Positions 13,621 to 22,944 of a DNA stretch of 32,380 nucleotides are shown piece after piece. The stretch lies in NCBI GenBank assembly GCA_018817915.1, contig JAHISX010000083.1, forward strand, positions 1 to 32,380, given 5' to 3'. The DNA comes from Bacillota bacterium. Its GTDB lineage: Bacteria > Bacillota_I > Bacilli_A > Acholeplasmatales > Acholeplasmataceae. The position numbers and the translations under genes were made by a program. The notes under the pieces are model-generated. The model worked only from the letters and a program-made list of their open reading frames with translations, had not been told where the DNA came from and ran no database searches. Positions within the stretch are counted from its first letter, which is position 1. Each line of letters begins with the position of its first letter.

Positions 13621-14154
13621 CTATTTAGATGCAAAATCAATAGGTAATTTTTTATATACTAGATATGCCAATAACAATTTAATTATATCGAGTGGTATAA
13701 ACGGAAAAAGGCTTAACAAGGCCACCCAATAGTTTAAGGATAAAGTGATTGATAACCATATATTTGCTAAGAAATAAAGACATACGATCGATATAAAAGC
13801 ACCCATCACTAAGTCATGTGTGGTATTTTTAGTCTTAGATTTCAATATAGAAATCATTAGACTTACAAGTGGAAATAATATAATAAACCCACCAGTTGGT
13901 CCAACTAAAACAGATAATCCACCCCTTGCTCCACTATATACAGGAAGTCCCACAGCCCCTATAAAGACATAGAGTAAAACTGAAAGAAAAGCTTCAAGTG
14001 GTGTGAAAATAAAACCTGCTAAAATAATGAAGAGTGTTTGTAATGTGAATGGTACAGATACTAAAGGAATCGTGATAGGTGGTATGAGATAGACAGAAAC
14101 AGAAATAAATGCAGCAAATAATGAAATTTTAGAGAGTTCCTTAATCTTAATCAT
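13621..14154 (-). CDS. bioY: Biotin transporter substrate-binding subunit BioY
   Basis: The 177-residue membrane protein has six hydrophobic segments and the BioY signature GLPVYSGARGGLSVLVGPTGGF (residues about 69-90, given here in part as GLPVYSGARGG and VGPTGG). BioY is the biotin-specific S component of an ECF transporter. The energy-coupling genes (ecfA, ecfA', ecfT) are not in this window, so it would use a shared module encoded elsewhere. It overlaps birA by ATGA at the end of the acc-fab cluster. This fits supply of biotin to AccB. Confidence 0.93.
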   Translation of the reverse strand: MIKIKELSKISLFAAFISVSVYLIPPITIPLVSVPFTLQTLFIILAGFIFTPLEAFLSVLLYVFIGAVGLPVYSGARGGLSVLVGPTGGFIILFPLVSLMISILKSKTKNTTHDLVMGAFISIVCLYFLANIWLSITLSLNYWVALLSLFPFIPLDIIKLLLAYLVYKKLPIDFASK

Positions 14155-14675
14155 AGTAGTTGCTCATATTCTTCAATTAAAGTCTTGATTAAATCATTGA
14201 ATAAATGACTGATATTAATCGTTTGATTAAGCAAAATACTTAGTGAGGTTGCTCTTGGCTGATCAAATTCAGTTTGATTGACATTGAGTCCAATTCCGAT
14301 AATAACATAATCAAATATATTGGATGATGACTGTGTCTCAATCAAAATACCACATAATTTTTGTTGATCAACATAAAGATCATTTGGTTCTTTAAAATAG
14401 ACTTCAATATTCTTCTTTTGTAAATGGCTGATGATAGTTGAAACAACCCATCTTTTAATTTCAAACATCCTAGAAACGTTCATTTGCTTGAGTAAAATAG
14501 AAAATAGCAAGTTTTCTTGCGGCTTAGATTCCCATTTACGATCGAATTGTCCTCTGCCTTGCGTTTGATGATTGGCTTTAACAATGGTCATATGTGGGAA
14601 ATATGCTTGATTTTCCTTGAGAAAATCGCTTGTTGATACGAGTTCTTCGAACTCAAGCAATGTATATGAAATCAT
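14151..14675 (-). CDS. birA: Biotin--[acetyl-CoA carboxylase] ligase, short form
   Basis: The 174-residue enzyme attaches biotin to the lysine of AccB using ATP. Visible motifs are GRGQFDRKW (40-48, biotin/adenylate loop), FKEPNDLYVDQQKLCGILIE (equivalent to KWPND...K-GI) and IGIGLNVN. There is no N-terminal helix-turn-helix and almost no C-terminal domain, so it is a catalytic-only ligase and not the BirA repressor type. It overlaps fabZ and bioY by ATGA at both ends. Confidence 0.93.
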   Translation of the reverse strand: MISYTLLEFEELVSTSDFLKENQAYFPHMTIVKANHQTQGRGQFDRKWESKPQENLLFSILLKQMNVSRMFEIKRWVVSTIISHLQKKNIEVYFKEPNDLYVDQQKLCGILIETQSSSNIFDYVIIGIGLNVNQTEFDQPRATSLSILLNQTINISHLFNDLIKTLIEEYEQLL

Positions 14676-15103
14676 TGTGTTCCAATAGCAAAAGCAATTT
14701 CAGCTTCACAAACAAGATTACCATCAACATATGCTTTAGCAGCACCAAATCCAAATGTTGATCTAAGCTTTGTAAGTGTACATTCTAAAACGAGTTTGTC
14801 GCCAGGAACGACACTTCTTCTAAATTTAGCGTTCTTAATGCCTGTAAAATAGACAATTTTGCCTTTATGATCTGGATGAGATAGTAAAATAACTGCACCT
14901 ACTTGTGCGAGTGACTCAATAATAAGGACACCGGGCATCACTGGTTTACCAGGGAAGTGACCTTTGAAATAGTAGTCATCTGCTTCTACATATTTAATAC
15001 CAATTGCATGGTGTAAACTTTCTAGTTCATGAATTTCATCTAAAAATAGAAAAGGGTCTCTATGAGGGATGATTTGTTTGATTTCTTCTTTATTCATTTT
15101 CAT
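14672..15103 (-). CDS. fabZ: 3-hydroxyacyl-ACP dehydratase FabZ
   Basis: The 143-residue hotdog-fold enzyme removes water from 3-hydroxyacyl-ACP in the elongation cycle. The IIPHRDPFLFLDEI start and the active-site block GHFPGKPVMPGVLIIESLAQ are diagnostic, with catalytic His49 and Glu63. No fabA or fabN paralogue is in the window. The first ATG overlaps fabF by 14 bases; a second ATG six bases later has better spacing from AAGG and may be the true start (141 residues). Confidence 0.95.
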   Translation of the reverse strand: MKMNKEEIKQIIPHRDPFLFLDEIHELESLHHAIGIKYVEADDYYFKGHFPGKPVMPGVLIIESLAQVGAVILLSHPDHKGKIVYFTGIKNAKFRRSVVPGDKLVLECTLTKLRSTFGFGAAKAYVDGNLVCEAEIAFAIGTQ

Positions 15104-16334
15104 TCACCTTCTTAAAGATAATTGCAGCGTTTTGTCCTCCAAACCCAATATTGATATTCATTGCGTATTCGAGGTCTCGTTTGACAAAAGTGTGTGGAGT
15201 ATAATTTAAATCACATTCAGGATCTGGTTGATCTAAATGAATCGTTGGAGGAATAAGTCCTGTTTGTAATGATTTGATTACAGTAATTGTTTCAATCGCT
15301 CCTGCTGCACCTAGTGCATGACCAGTCATTGACTTCGTTGAGCTAATGTTAATACCATAAGCAGCATCGCCAAATGCTTTTTTGATGCCTAAAGTTTCTA
15401 GCTTATCATTTAATATCGTTGATGTACCATGGGCATTGATGTATCCCATTTGTTCAGGCTTAATTTTAGCATCTTCTAATGCAATACGTAAGCATTCTTC
15501 AATACCTTTTGCTGAATTATCTGGAGATGTCATATGGAATGCATCACTTGTTGTTCCATAGCCAACCATTTCAGCTAAAATTGGAGCATTTCTATTTTTT
15601 GCATGTTCATATTCTTCTAGAACTAAAATACCAGCGCCTTCAGCAATGACAAATCCAGATCTTCTAGAATCAAATGGAACAGAAGCAACTTCGGGATCAT
15701 TAGAAAAATTCAAAGCTTTTAAACTCGAAAATCCACCAACTCCAATATCATTGATAGGTGCTTCAGCACCACCAGCTAATGCGATTTCCAAATAACCGTC
15801 TCTAATATATCTAAAAGCTTCACCAATAGAATTGGTTGCTGCAGAACATGCGGAGACTTGTGCTAGATTAGGACCATAGGCTTGATACTTAATACCTACT
15901 TTTGCACCAATTAGATTGATGATTGAGTTGGGAATAAAGAATGGTGAAATTCTATCTTGTCCTCTTGTAACACTTGTTTTAACTTCTTCAAAGATTGTTG
16001 TTAAACCACCAATACCACTTCCAATAAATGTTCCAAAGCGTTTGCGATTGATTTCAACACCTTCTAGTAAGGCTTGCGCGTATGCTTCGCCAGCAGCAAC
16101 TAATGCTAAATTAGCAACACGATCATTTCTTTTGACTTCTTTTTTATCAAGAAAATCTTCAAAATTTAGATTTTTTACTTCACCAGCAATTTTGACTTTC
16201 CAATCTGTTACATCATAAAAAGTAATAAAATCGATGCCGTTTTTTCCAGCAACAAGATTATTAAAGGATTCTTCAACTGTATTTCCTACAGGACTCACAA
16301 GTCCCATACCTGTAACGACGACTCTTCTTTTCAT
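15090..16334 (-). CDS. fabF: 3-oxoacyl-ACP synthase II FabF
   Basis: The 414-residue condensing enzyme extends acyl-ACP with malonyl-ACP. The thiolase-fold catalytic set is complete: Cys163 in SACSAATNS, His302 in NAHGTSTILND and His339 in KSMTGHALGAAG. The C-terminal NIGFGGQNAAIIF motif is present. An AGGTGG site precedes the ATG, nine bases after the fabG stop. As there is no separate fabB here, it may carry all elongation condensations. Confidence 0.96.
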   Translation of the reverse strand: MKRRVVVTGMGLVSPVGNTVEESFNNLVAGKNGIDFITFYDVTDWKVKIAGEVKNLNFEDFLDKKEVKRNDRVANLALVAAGEAYAQALLEGVEINRKRFGTFIGSGIGGLTTIFEEVKTSVTRGQDRISPFFIPNSIINLIGAKVGIKYQAYGPNLAQVSACSAATNSIGEAFRYIRDGYLEIALAGGAEAPINDIGVGGFSSLKALNFSNDPEVASVPFDSRRSGFVIAEGAGILVLEEYEHAKNRNAPILAEMVGYGTTSDAFHMTSPDNSAKGIEECLRIALEDAKIKPEQMGYINAHGTSTILNDKLETLGIKKAFGDAAYGINISSTKSMTGHALGAAGAIETITVIKSLQTGLIPPTIHLDQPDPECDLNYTPHTFVKRDLEYAMNINIGFGGQNAAIIFKKVNENE

Positions 16335-16342
16335 ATGTCCAC

Positions 16343-17086
16343 CTACATTACCAATCCGCCATCAACCTCAAGGGTGTGACCTGTTATATATGCTGCTTCT
16401 TCACTTGCAAGAAATGCAACTGCATAAGCTACTTCTTGTGCTTGACCGAAACGTTTGAGTGGAATTTGGTTCTTCCATACTTCAGTCACTTCAGCAGATA
16501 GTTTCTTTGTCATCTCTGTTTCGATAAAACCTGGTGCAATCGCATTGACTGTTACTGCTCTTGATGCAAATTCTCGTGCTAATGATTTCGTTAACCCGAT
16601 AACACCAGCTTTTGCAGCACTATAATTAGACTGCCCCGCATTGCCCATGACACCAGAAACTGAAGAAATATTAATGATTCTTCCATAACCAGATTTCATT
16701 AAAGGTTTAGCTGCATGTTTACAGACATTCCAAACACCTTTAAGATTCGTGTCTATAACACGATCAAATTGGTTTTCTTGCATACGAAGCAAGAGTGCAT
16801 CATCTGTAATACCTGCGTTGTTAACGACAATATTGATTGTTCCAAATTGCTCAATCGTCTTGATTACCAATTTTTCAGCATCTTGATAATTAGAAACATC
16901 AGCTTGAATAGCAAATGCATGACCACCAAATGCCTCAATTTCATGAATTAAAGAAACTGCTGCTTCAGCACTCCGATTGTAATTAAGAACAACCTTAACC
17001 CCTCTTTTAGCTAATTCAAGTGTAATGAATCTACCGATACCGGATGCTCCACCTGTAATAAGTGCAACTTTATTTGTTAAATCCAT
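16343..17086 (-). CDS. fabG: 3-oxoacyl-ACP reductase FabG
   Basis: The 247-residue short-chain dehydrogenase reduces 3-oxoacyl-ACP with NADPH. The cofactor loop is TGGASGIGR (11-19), with NNAG at 89-92. The catalytic residues are Ser142, Tyr155 and Lys159 (YSAAK). The family end GHTLEVDGGLVM is present. It overlaps the fabD 3' end by 17 bases. Its place between fabD and fabF makes FabG the clear choice within the SDR family. Confidence 0.95.
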   Translation of the reverse strand: MDLTNKVALITGGASGIGRFITLELAKRGVKVVLNYNRSAEAAVSLIHEIEAFGGHAFAIQADVSNYQDAEKLVIKTIEQFGTINIVVNNAGITDDALLLRMQENQFDRVIDTNLKGVWNVCKHAAKPLMKSGYGRIINISSVSGVMGNAGQSNYSAAKAGVIGLTKSLAREFASRAVTVNAIAPGFIETEMTKKLSAEVTEVWKNQIPLKRFGQAQEVAYAVAFLASEEAAYITGHTLEVDGGLVM

Positions 17087-18014
17087 ATGTTTCCAGCCAT
17101 CCTTTCAAATAATCTAAATCATTCATTTTCCCTAACTGAGTAACTTCAATGTCTATATTAATCTTTTTAATTAATCCAGATAAAACTGTACCTGGCCCAA
17201 TTTCTACAATATGTGTGATGCCATCTCGAACCATCTGTTTAATGGTTTGTTCGAAATATACTGATGATTGTATCTGTTTTTCCATTTCTGAAAATAAATT
17301 TTTTTCTATCAGTGGTTTTGCAGTTGTATTCATATAAATAGGAAATTGAGCAGCTTGATATGACATATCTTTTAAATAAGATGCTAATCCATCTCCAGCC
17401 TCTTTCATCAGTGGAGAGTGAAACGCACCACTTACATTTAAGACCATCGCTCTTTTAGCGCCTCTTTGTTTAGCTAACTCACAAGCATGACTAACAGCAT
17501 TTTCTTCACCAGATATAACAACTTGAATGGGTGAATTATAATTTGCTGATACGACGATACCTTCCTTGCTAGATTCCAAACATATCCGATCAACTTCTTG
17601 ACTAGATAATCCAAGGATTGCCGCCATTTTGCCTGGATGTTTGATTGTACAATCTTTCATCAAGCTTGAACGCTTAGCGATCAAATGCATTATTTGATTA
17701 AAGTCAAAGACTTCAGAAGCATAAAATGCAGAATATTCGCCAAGACTGAATCCTGCAACAGATGCAACTTGAGCATTTAGTGTACAAAATATATCATATG
17801 CATAGATTGTAGATAATAAAACAAGAGGTTGTGTATATTCTGTTTCATTGATTTTTCCATCTGAAGATAATAAAACATCTCTAACATCATATCCTAAAAT
17901 CTTTGATGCTTCTTTTTCTTTTTCTAAAAGGAAAGGATATGCATCAACGAAATCGAGTCCCATCCCTGCATATTGGCTACCTTGTCCTGCAAAAACAAGT
18001 GCTAACTTATTCAT
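17070..18014 (-). CDS. fabD: Malonyl-CoA:ACP transacylase FabD
   Basis: The 314-residue acyltransferase moves malonyl from CoA to acyl carrier protein. It shows the GQGSQYAGMG start, nucleophile Ser90 in GFSLGEYSAF and catalytic His199 in SGAFHSPLM. The residue before the nucleophile is Phe rather than the His of the E. coli GHSLG motif, a variant also seen in other low-G+C bacteria. The ATG follows the fabK stop with no gap (TAAATG), which suggests coupling. Confidence 0.95.
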   Translation of the reverse strand: MNKLALVFAGQGSQYAGMGLDFVDAYPFLLEKEKEASKILGYDVRDVLLSSDGKINETEYTQPLVLLSTIYAYDIFCTLNAQVASVAGFSLGEYSAFYASEVFDFNQIMHLIAKRSSLMKDCTIKHPGKMAAILGLSSQEVDRICLESSKEGIVVSANYNSPIQVVISGEENAVSHACELAKQRGAKRAMVLNVSGAFHSPLMKEAGDGLASYLKDMSYQAAQFPIYMNTTAKPLIEKNLFSEMEKQIQSSVYFEQTIKQMVRDGITHIVEIGPGTVLSGLIKKINIDIEVTQLGKMNDLDYLKGWLETYGFNK

Positions 18015-18947
18015 TTACATAACTTCCAATTTTTCTTTATAGTTATTGACATCGTCGAACATGGTTTCAAATACTTCTTTAACTGTCTTAACTTCTTTAA
18101 CAAGTCCAGAAATTTGGCCAGCCATAAATGATCCACGATCTAAATCACCATCAAAGACTGCACGACGTAAAGAGCCTAAAGTTAATTTTTCTAATTCTTC
18201 TAAAGGCACACCTTGTGTGCTCATGCTTAAATATTCAACAGCCATCTTATTTTTAAGTACTCTAACTGGTGCACCCGAACCACGTCCAGTTACAACTGTA
18301 TCCGTATCTTTTGCTTTGATGACTTTTTGCTTATAATTTTCATGAATTGGACATTCTTTAGTTGCTAAGAGCACTGTTCCTACTTGAACACCTTTAGCAC
18401 CTAAAGCAAAAACAGCTAAAACACCACGTTTGTCAGCAATACCACCTGCAGCAATGACAGGAATCTTTAAAGCATCTGCCATTTGAGGAATTAATGCCAT
18501 GGTTGTTGATTCACCAATATGTCCACCTGATTCAGTGCCTTCAGCAACAACTGCGTCAGCTCCTTGTCTTTCCATTCTAATAGCTAAAGCTACAGAAGGG
18601 ACGACAGGCACAACAATAATACCTGCTTTTTTCCATGATTCCATGTAAATACCAGGACTGCCTGCGCCAGTAGTTACGACTTTAACACCCTCTTCAACTA
18701 CTACTTTAGCAATTTCCGGTGCATGAGGGCTCATTAACATGATATTGACACCAAATGGTTTATCAGTTAATGCTTGGCATTTTCTAATTTCTGTACGTAC
18801 CCAGTTGGCATCGTAGCCTCCAGCGCCGATTAAACCTAAGCCTCCAGCATTAGAAACAGCTGAAGCAAGTTCTGCAGTTGCAATATTAGCCATACCACCT
18901 TGGATGATTGGATATTTAGTTTTGAATAATTCATTAACATTTTTCAT
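18015..18947 (-). CDS. fabK: Enoyl-ACP reductase II FabK
   Basis: The 310-residue flavoprotein (FMN-binding TIM barrel, nitronate-monooxygenase-like) carries out the last reduction of the elongation cycle. It has PIIQGGMANIATAELA at the start, the TESGGHIGEST loop with His143 (equivalent to the catalytic His of pneumococcal FabK) and the GRGSGAPVRVLKN segment. No fabI or fabL is present in this window, so FabK is probably the reductase used; FabK-type enzymes are insensitive to triclosan. A strong AGGAGG site lies before the ATG. Confidence 0.94.
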   Translation of the reverse strand: MKNVNELFKTKYPIIQGGMANIATAELASAVSNAGGLGLIGAGGYDANWVRTEIRKCQALTDKPFGVNIMLMSPHAPEIAKVVVEEGVKVVTTGAGSPGIYMESWKKAGIIVVPVVPSVALAIRMERQGADAVVAEGTESGGHIGESTTMALIPQMADALKIPVIAAGGIADKRGVLAVFALGAKGVQVGTVLLATKECPIHENYKQKVIKAKDTDTVVTGRGSGAPVRVLKNKMAVEYLSMSTQGVPLEELEKLTLGSLRRAVFDGDLDRGSFMAGQISGLVKEVKTVKEVFETMFDDVNNYKEKLEVM

Positions 18948-18956
18948 TGTACCCTC

Positions 18957-19895
18957 CTATAATTGCAAAATTGAACTTCCCCATGTGAATCCGCCGCCAA
19001 AACCAACAAGTAGAATCTTCTTGCCTTTCACGTCTTTCCGATCAAAGTACTCTGATATCGTGATGGGAATACTTGCAGCTGATGTATTACCATACTCACT
19101 TAAGTTTAGCATAAATTTCTCGATTGGAATACCAGTTGATTTAGAAACTGATTGAATGATGCGTTCATTGGCTTGATGTGGAATGACCATATCGATGTCT
19201 TCAATCTTTAAATGACTTTCATTTAATATCTTGACAATAGCCCCTTCCATCGCTCCAACAGCAAATTGATAAACCTTTTTGCCATCCATTTGAATGAATT
19301 TCTTAACTGTTAATGTGTCATTAAGATCACCTTTAGCAGCATTAAAGAAATATGCTGTATCATGAGGATCATCAGAAGGTTCAATGATCATTGCTCCCGC
19401 ACCATCTCCAAATAGAACACAAGTATTTCTATCGGTATAATCGATAATTTTAGTTAGTGTTTCACCACCAATGATGAGTGCTGATCTAAATCTTTTTGTT
19501 TGAAGTAATGCTGAAGCTACTTCTAATCCATAAACAAATCCTGTGCATGCGGCATTGATATCAAAACTCATGACATGATGTTCTAGTCCTAGCTTAGCTT
19601 GAACAAAATTAGAAGTTGATGGTGTCATTTGGTCACCAGTAATGGTTGCCATAATGATTAAATCAATTTTATTCTTATCATAATTCACGCGTTCAATAGC
19701 ATTAAGCGCTGCTTTATATGCCATATCACTTGTCAATTCATTAACTGCTTTATGTCTTGTTTGAATACCTGTTCTTGTCATAATCCATTCATTTGATGTT
19801 TCTACTAATTTTTCTAAATCTTCATTCGTTATGAGTGTTTCAGGTATATATTTTCCACTTGAAATAACTTTAATTTTCGGTTGATTCTGTTTCAT
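18957..19895 (-). CDS. fabH: 3-oxoacyl-ACP synthase III FabH
   Basis: The 312-residue enzyme starts fatty acid synthesis by condensing acyl-CoA with malonyl-ACP. The triad is complete: Cys117 (NAACTGFVYG), His240 (VIPHQANERI) and Asn270 (YGNTSAAS). The ATG at 19895 has an AAGGAG site six bases upstream and was chosen over an ATG 27 bases further upstream without such a site. The start lies 26 bases inside the accA gene. Confidence 0.95.
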   Translation of the reverse strand: MKQNQPKIKVISSGKYIPETLITNEDLEKLVETSNEWIMTRTGIQTRHKAVNELTSDMAYKAALNAIERVNYDKNKIDLIIMATITGDQMTPSTSNFVQAKLGLEHHVMSFDINAACTGFVYGLEVASALLQTKRFRSALIIGGETLTKIIDYTDRNTCVLFGDGAGAMIIEPSDDPHDTAYFFNAAKGDLNDTLTVKKFIQMDGKKVYQFAVGAMEGAIVKILNESHLKIEDIDMVIPHQANERIIQSVSKSTGIPIEKFMLNLSEYGNTSAASIPITISEYFDRKDVKGKKILLVGFGGGFTWGSSILQL

Positions 19896-20709
19896 TAGAT
19901 TCTCCTTGTTCAACGAACACACCCATTTTTCTAAATTTCTGATAGCGTTGCGTCAATAGTTTATTTTCACTTAATGTCATTAATTTTTTTAATGTTTTTG
20001 CAAGCTCAGTCTTAAAAGACTGGATTCCAAAGTCTGGATTTATATGTAGTCCTTCACCTTCAGAAATGATGGTATCAATCACACCAAAACCTTTTAGATC
20101 TTCTGCAGTCAATTTCATAATACTTGCTGCATGATCTGCTTGTGCACTATCTTTATAGATAATTGATGCATATCCTTCAGGTGACAATATAGCATAAATG
20201 CTATTTTCAAACATAAAAATGTGATCACCAACACCAATTGCTAAAGCTCCTCCGGAACCACCTTCACTTAAGACTACAACCATGATAGGTGTCTTAAGAC
20301 CCATCATTGTTTTTAGGTTATAAGCAATCGCTTGAGCTTGACCACGTTCTTCAGCACCAATACCAGGATACGCACCTGGAGTATCGATGATACATAAAAT
20401 AGGTCTTTTAAACTTTTCAGCTTGCTTCATCAATCGAATCGCTTTTCTGTATCCTTCAGGATGAGGCATACCAAAATTATGTTTAATCTTTTCTTCTGTT
20501 GTTTTTCCTTTTTCTTCAGCTATGATTGTCATAGGAATACTATTAAAAGTTCCTAACCCCGCAGTTATCGCTTCATCATCAGCAAAACCACGATCACCAT
20601 GAAGTTCGATGAAATCAGGAAATAGTTCTTTAATTAAATAACTTGCTGTTGGTCTTTTTGGATGACGAGCAAGTTTTACTTTTTCCCAAGCTACATTGAT
20701 ATCACTCAT
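19870..20709 (-). CDS. accA: Acetyl-CoA carboxylase carboxyltransferase alpha subunit
   Basis: The 279-residue subunit forms, with AccD, the carboxyltransferase that makes malonyl-CoA. It shows WEKVKLARHPKRPTASYLI near the start, the FNSIPMTIIAEEKGK strand, PHPEGYRKAIRLMKQAEKF, the oxyanion-type block GEGGSGGALAIGVGD (seen here as SEGGSGGALAIGVGD) and MFENSIYAILSPEGYASI. It is shorter than E. coli AccA, as in Firmicutes. It overlaps accD by ATGA. Confidence 0.95.
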   Translation of the reverse strand: MSDINVAWEKVKLARHPKRPTASYLIKELFPDFIELHGDRGFADDEAITAGLGTFNSIPMTIIAEEKGKTTEEKIKHNFGMPHPEGYRKAIRLMKQAEKFKRPILCIIDTPGAYPGIGAEERGQAQAIAYNLKTMMGLKTPIMVVVLSEGGSGGALAIGVGDHIFMFENSIYAILSPEGYASIIYKDSAQADHAASIMKLTAEDLKGFGVIDTIISEGEGLHINPDFGIQSFKTELAKTLKKLMTLSENKLLTQRYQKFRKMGVFVEQGESNETESTEN

Positions 20710-21587
20710 ACTTCAACCTTCTTTCCTTGATGGAGTTGAAGTAATTTGTATAATGTCTTCCTCATGTCTTTACGATGAATAACTAAATCAACTTGACCAT
20801 GGTCTAATTGAAAAGTATCTGTTTGAAATCCTTCAGGAAGTTCTTGTCTAATTGTTTGTTTAATAACTCTTGCTCCAGCAAAACCAATCAACGATGATTT
20901 TTCAGCAATATTGATATCACCTAAAGAAGCAAAACTTGCTGCTACTCCACCAGTTGTTGGATTTGTTAAAACGCTAATATAAAGTAATCCCTTTTTATCA
21001 AAATACTCTAATGCAGCACTTGTCTTCGCCATTTGCATCAAAGATAAAATGCCTTCTTGCATACGTGCACCACCAGATGCAGAAAATATGATTAATGGCA
21101 ATTTCTTTTCAGTTGCATACTCAATGAGTCTAGTAACCTTTTCGCCAACTGCTGAACCCATGCTGCCCATCATAAAATTGCTGTCTAAGATACCAATAGC
21201 AATTGGAATCCCCACAAGTGTCGCTTCACCACTCAAAAAAGCTTCATTGAGGCCAGAAAGCTTTTTACCTTTTTCAAGCTTATCTTGATAGTCTTCCATA
21301 TTTAAAGGGTTTGTAGATTGGATATGAGCATTGATCTCAACAAAACTACCTTGATCTATCGTCAAAGATAATCTCTTAAGTGCACCCATGCGAAAGTGAT
21401 ATTCGCAATATGGACAGATAGAGTGATTTGCTTCCAATGTCTTCTCATAGATTGCTGCGCCACATTGGTCGCACTTGACAAAAAGACCATCGGGAATGTC
21501 GATAGGTTCGTAATTTGTTTGTTTTTTTCTTATATTCTTTTTGAAATCTTCTAATTTATGTTTACGTTCATTTAAAAAATCATTCAT
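20706..21587 (-). CDS. accD: Acetyl-CoA carboxylase carboxyltransferase beta subunit
   Basis: The 293-residue subunit has an N-terminal four-cysteine zinc ribbon (Cys39, Cys42, Cys58, Cys61) and a crotonase-type carboxyltransferase domain with FSASGGARMQEGILSLMQMAK and SVLTNPTTGGVAASFASLGD. It pairs with AccA. It overlaps accC by eight bases and accA by four, so the two carboxyltransferase subunits are translated together. Confidence 0.95.
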   Translation of the reverse strand: MNDFLNERKHKLEDFKKNIRKKQTNYEPIDIPDGLFVKCDQCGAAIYEKTLEANHSICPYCEYHFRMGALKRLSLTIDQGSFVEINAHIQSTNPLNMEDYQDKLEKGKKLSGLNEAFLSGEATLVGIPIAIGILDSNFMMGSMGSAVGEKVTRLIEYATEKKLPLIIFSASGGARMQEGILSLMQMAKTSAALEYFDKKGLLYISVLTNPTTGGVAASFASLGDINIAEKSSLIGFAGARVIKQTIRQELPEGFQTDTFQLDHGQVDLVIHRKDMRKTLYKLLQLHQGKKVEV

Positions 21588-22944
21588 TGTTTTCGGCCTC
21601 CACTAACGTATTGAAGCGCGCAATAAATCCAGTATCATACTGACCCTTGATAAAATCAGGGTTATGCATGATCAGATATTGGTATTCGATGTTAGTAGAA
21701 ATGCCTTCAATCACAAATTGTTCAAGTGCTATCCGCATTTTTTTAATGGCTTCTCTTCTCGTTGGTGCATGTACAATCAGTTTAGCGAGTAAGGAATCAT
21801 AAAAAGGAGGAACTTCATAGCCTGGGTAAATATGTGTATCTATTCTCACACCCATACCACCTGGAAATAAAATATTTGTAATCTTCCCTGGGGTTGGCAT
21901 AAATCCGTGCATCGCATCTTCTGCATTAATTCTACATTCAATCGCATGACCATTCACTTTAACATCTCTTTGTTTAAATGATAATTCTTTACCATAAGCA
22001 ATCTTAATTTGTTCTTTTACAATATCTAGACCCGTAATCGCTTCTGTCACAGGATGTTCTACTTGGATTCTCGTATTCATTTCTATAAAATAGAAACTCC
22101 CTTTGGAATCAACTAAAAACTCAAGTGTTCCTGCATTCACATAATGAATTGCTTTGGCTAATTTGATTGCTGCCATCCCAATCTTTCTTCTGAGTAACTC
22201 ATTTAAGATTGTAGAAGGTGCTTCTTCAATCATTTTTTGATTACGACGTTGCATTGAGCAATCGCGCTCAAACATATGTACATAATTCCCTTTAGCATCA
22301 GCAATAATTTGAATTTCTATATGTTTTGGTGACTCAATAAATCTTTCGATATATAATGATGCATCACCAAAAGATGTTTCAGCTTCCATGGCTGTACGTT
22401 CAAAAGCACTCAAGAATTCTTCATCTGAGCGTACAATACTGATACCACGACCACCGCCTCCACTAGAAGCTTTAATCATAACCGGATATCCAATTTTTTT
22501 AGCTATTTTTAAGCCCTCTTGGGCATCGCTGATTACACCGTCACTACCTTCAACAATTGGAATACCATTTGCTTTAGCAAGACTTCTTGCTGCAGACTTA
22601 TCACCTATTAAGGAAATTGATTTAGAACTAGGTCCAATAAATGCAATATTGCATCTTTCTACCATTTCAACAAACTCACTATTTTCTGCTAAAAAACCAT
22701 AACCTGGATGGATTGCGTTGCATCCAGTAGAAATCGCAGCACTCAAGATGTTATTCATATTTAAATAACTCTCTTTGCTCTTGTTCCCACCGATACATAC
22801 TGCTTCGTCAGCAAGCTTAACGTGTAAGCTTTGTTGATCAGCAACTGAATAAACAGCAACCGTTTCATATCCTAGTTCTTTTGCAGCTCTAATAATACGA
22901 ACAGCAATTTCACCACGGTTAGCGATTAAAATTTTATTTTTCAT
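21580..22944 (-). CDS. accC: Acetyl-CoA carboxylase, biotin carboxylase subunit
   Basis: The 454-residue ATP-grasp enzyme carboxylates the biotin on AccB. It begins KILIANRGEIAVRIIRAAKE (N-terminal domain), then has the ATP-binding KASSGGGGRGI loop, HIEIQIIADAKGN, the metal/catalytic block FIEMNTRIQVEHPVTE and the C-terminal domain with GHAIECRINAED. The ATG at 22944 lies 5 bases after GGTGAG and overlaps accB by 11 bases; a TTG 12 bases upstream is the alternative. Confidence 0.95.
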   Translation of the reverse strand: MKNKILIANRGEIAVRIIRAAKELGYETVAVYSVADQQSLHVKLADEAVCIGGNKSKESYLNMNNILSAAISTGCNAIHPGYGFLAENSEFVEMVERCNIAFIGPSSKSISLIGDKSAARSLAKANGIPIVEGSDGVISDAQEGLKIAKKIGYPVMIKASSGGGGRGISIVRSDEEFLSAFERTAMEAETSFGDASLYIERFIESPKHIEIQIIADAKGNYVHMFERDCSMQRRNQKMIEEAPSTILNELLRRKIGMAAIKLAKAIHYVNAGTLEFLVDSKGSFYFIEMNTRIQVEHPVTEAITGLDIVKEQIKIAYGKELSFKQRDVKVNGHAIECRINAEDAMHGFMPTPGKITNILFPGGMGVRIDTHIYPGYEVPPFYDSLLAKLIVHAPTRREAIKKMRIALEQFVIEGISTNIEYQYLIMHNPDFIKGQYDTGFIARFNTLVEAENNE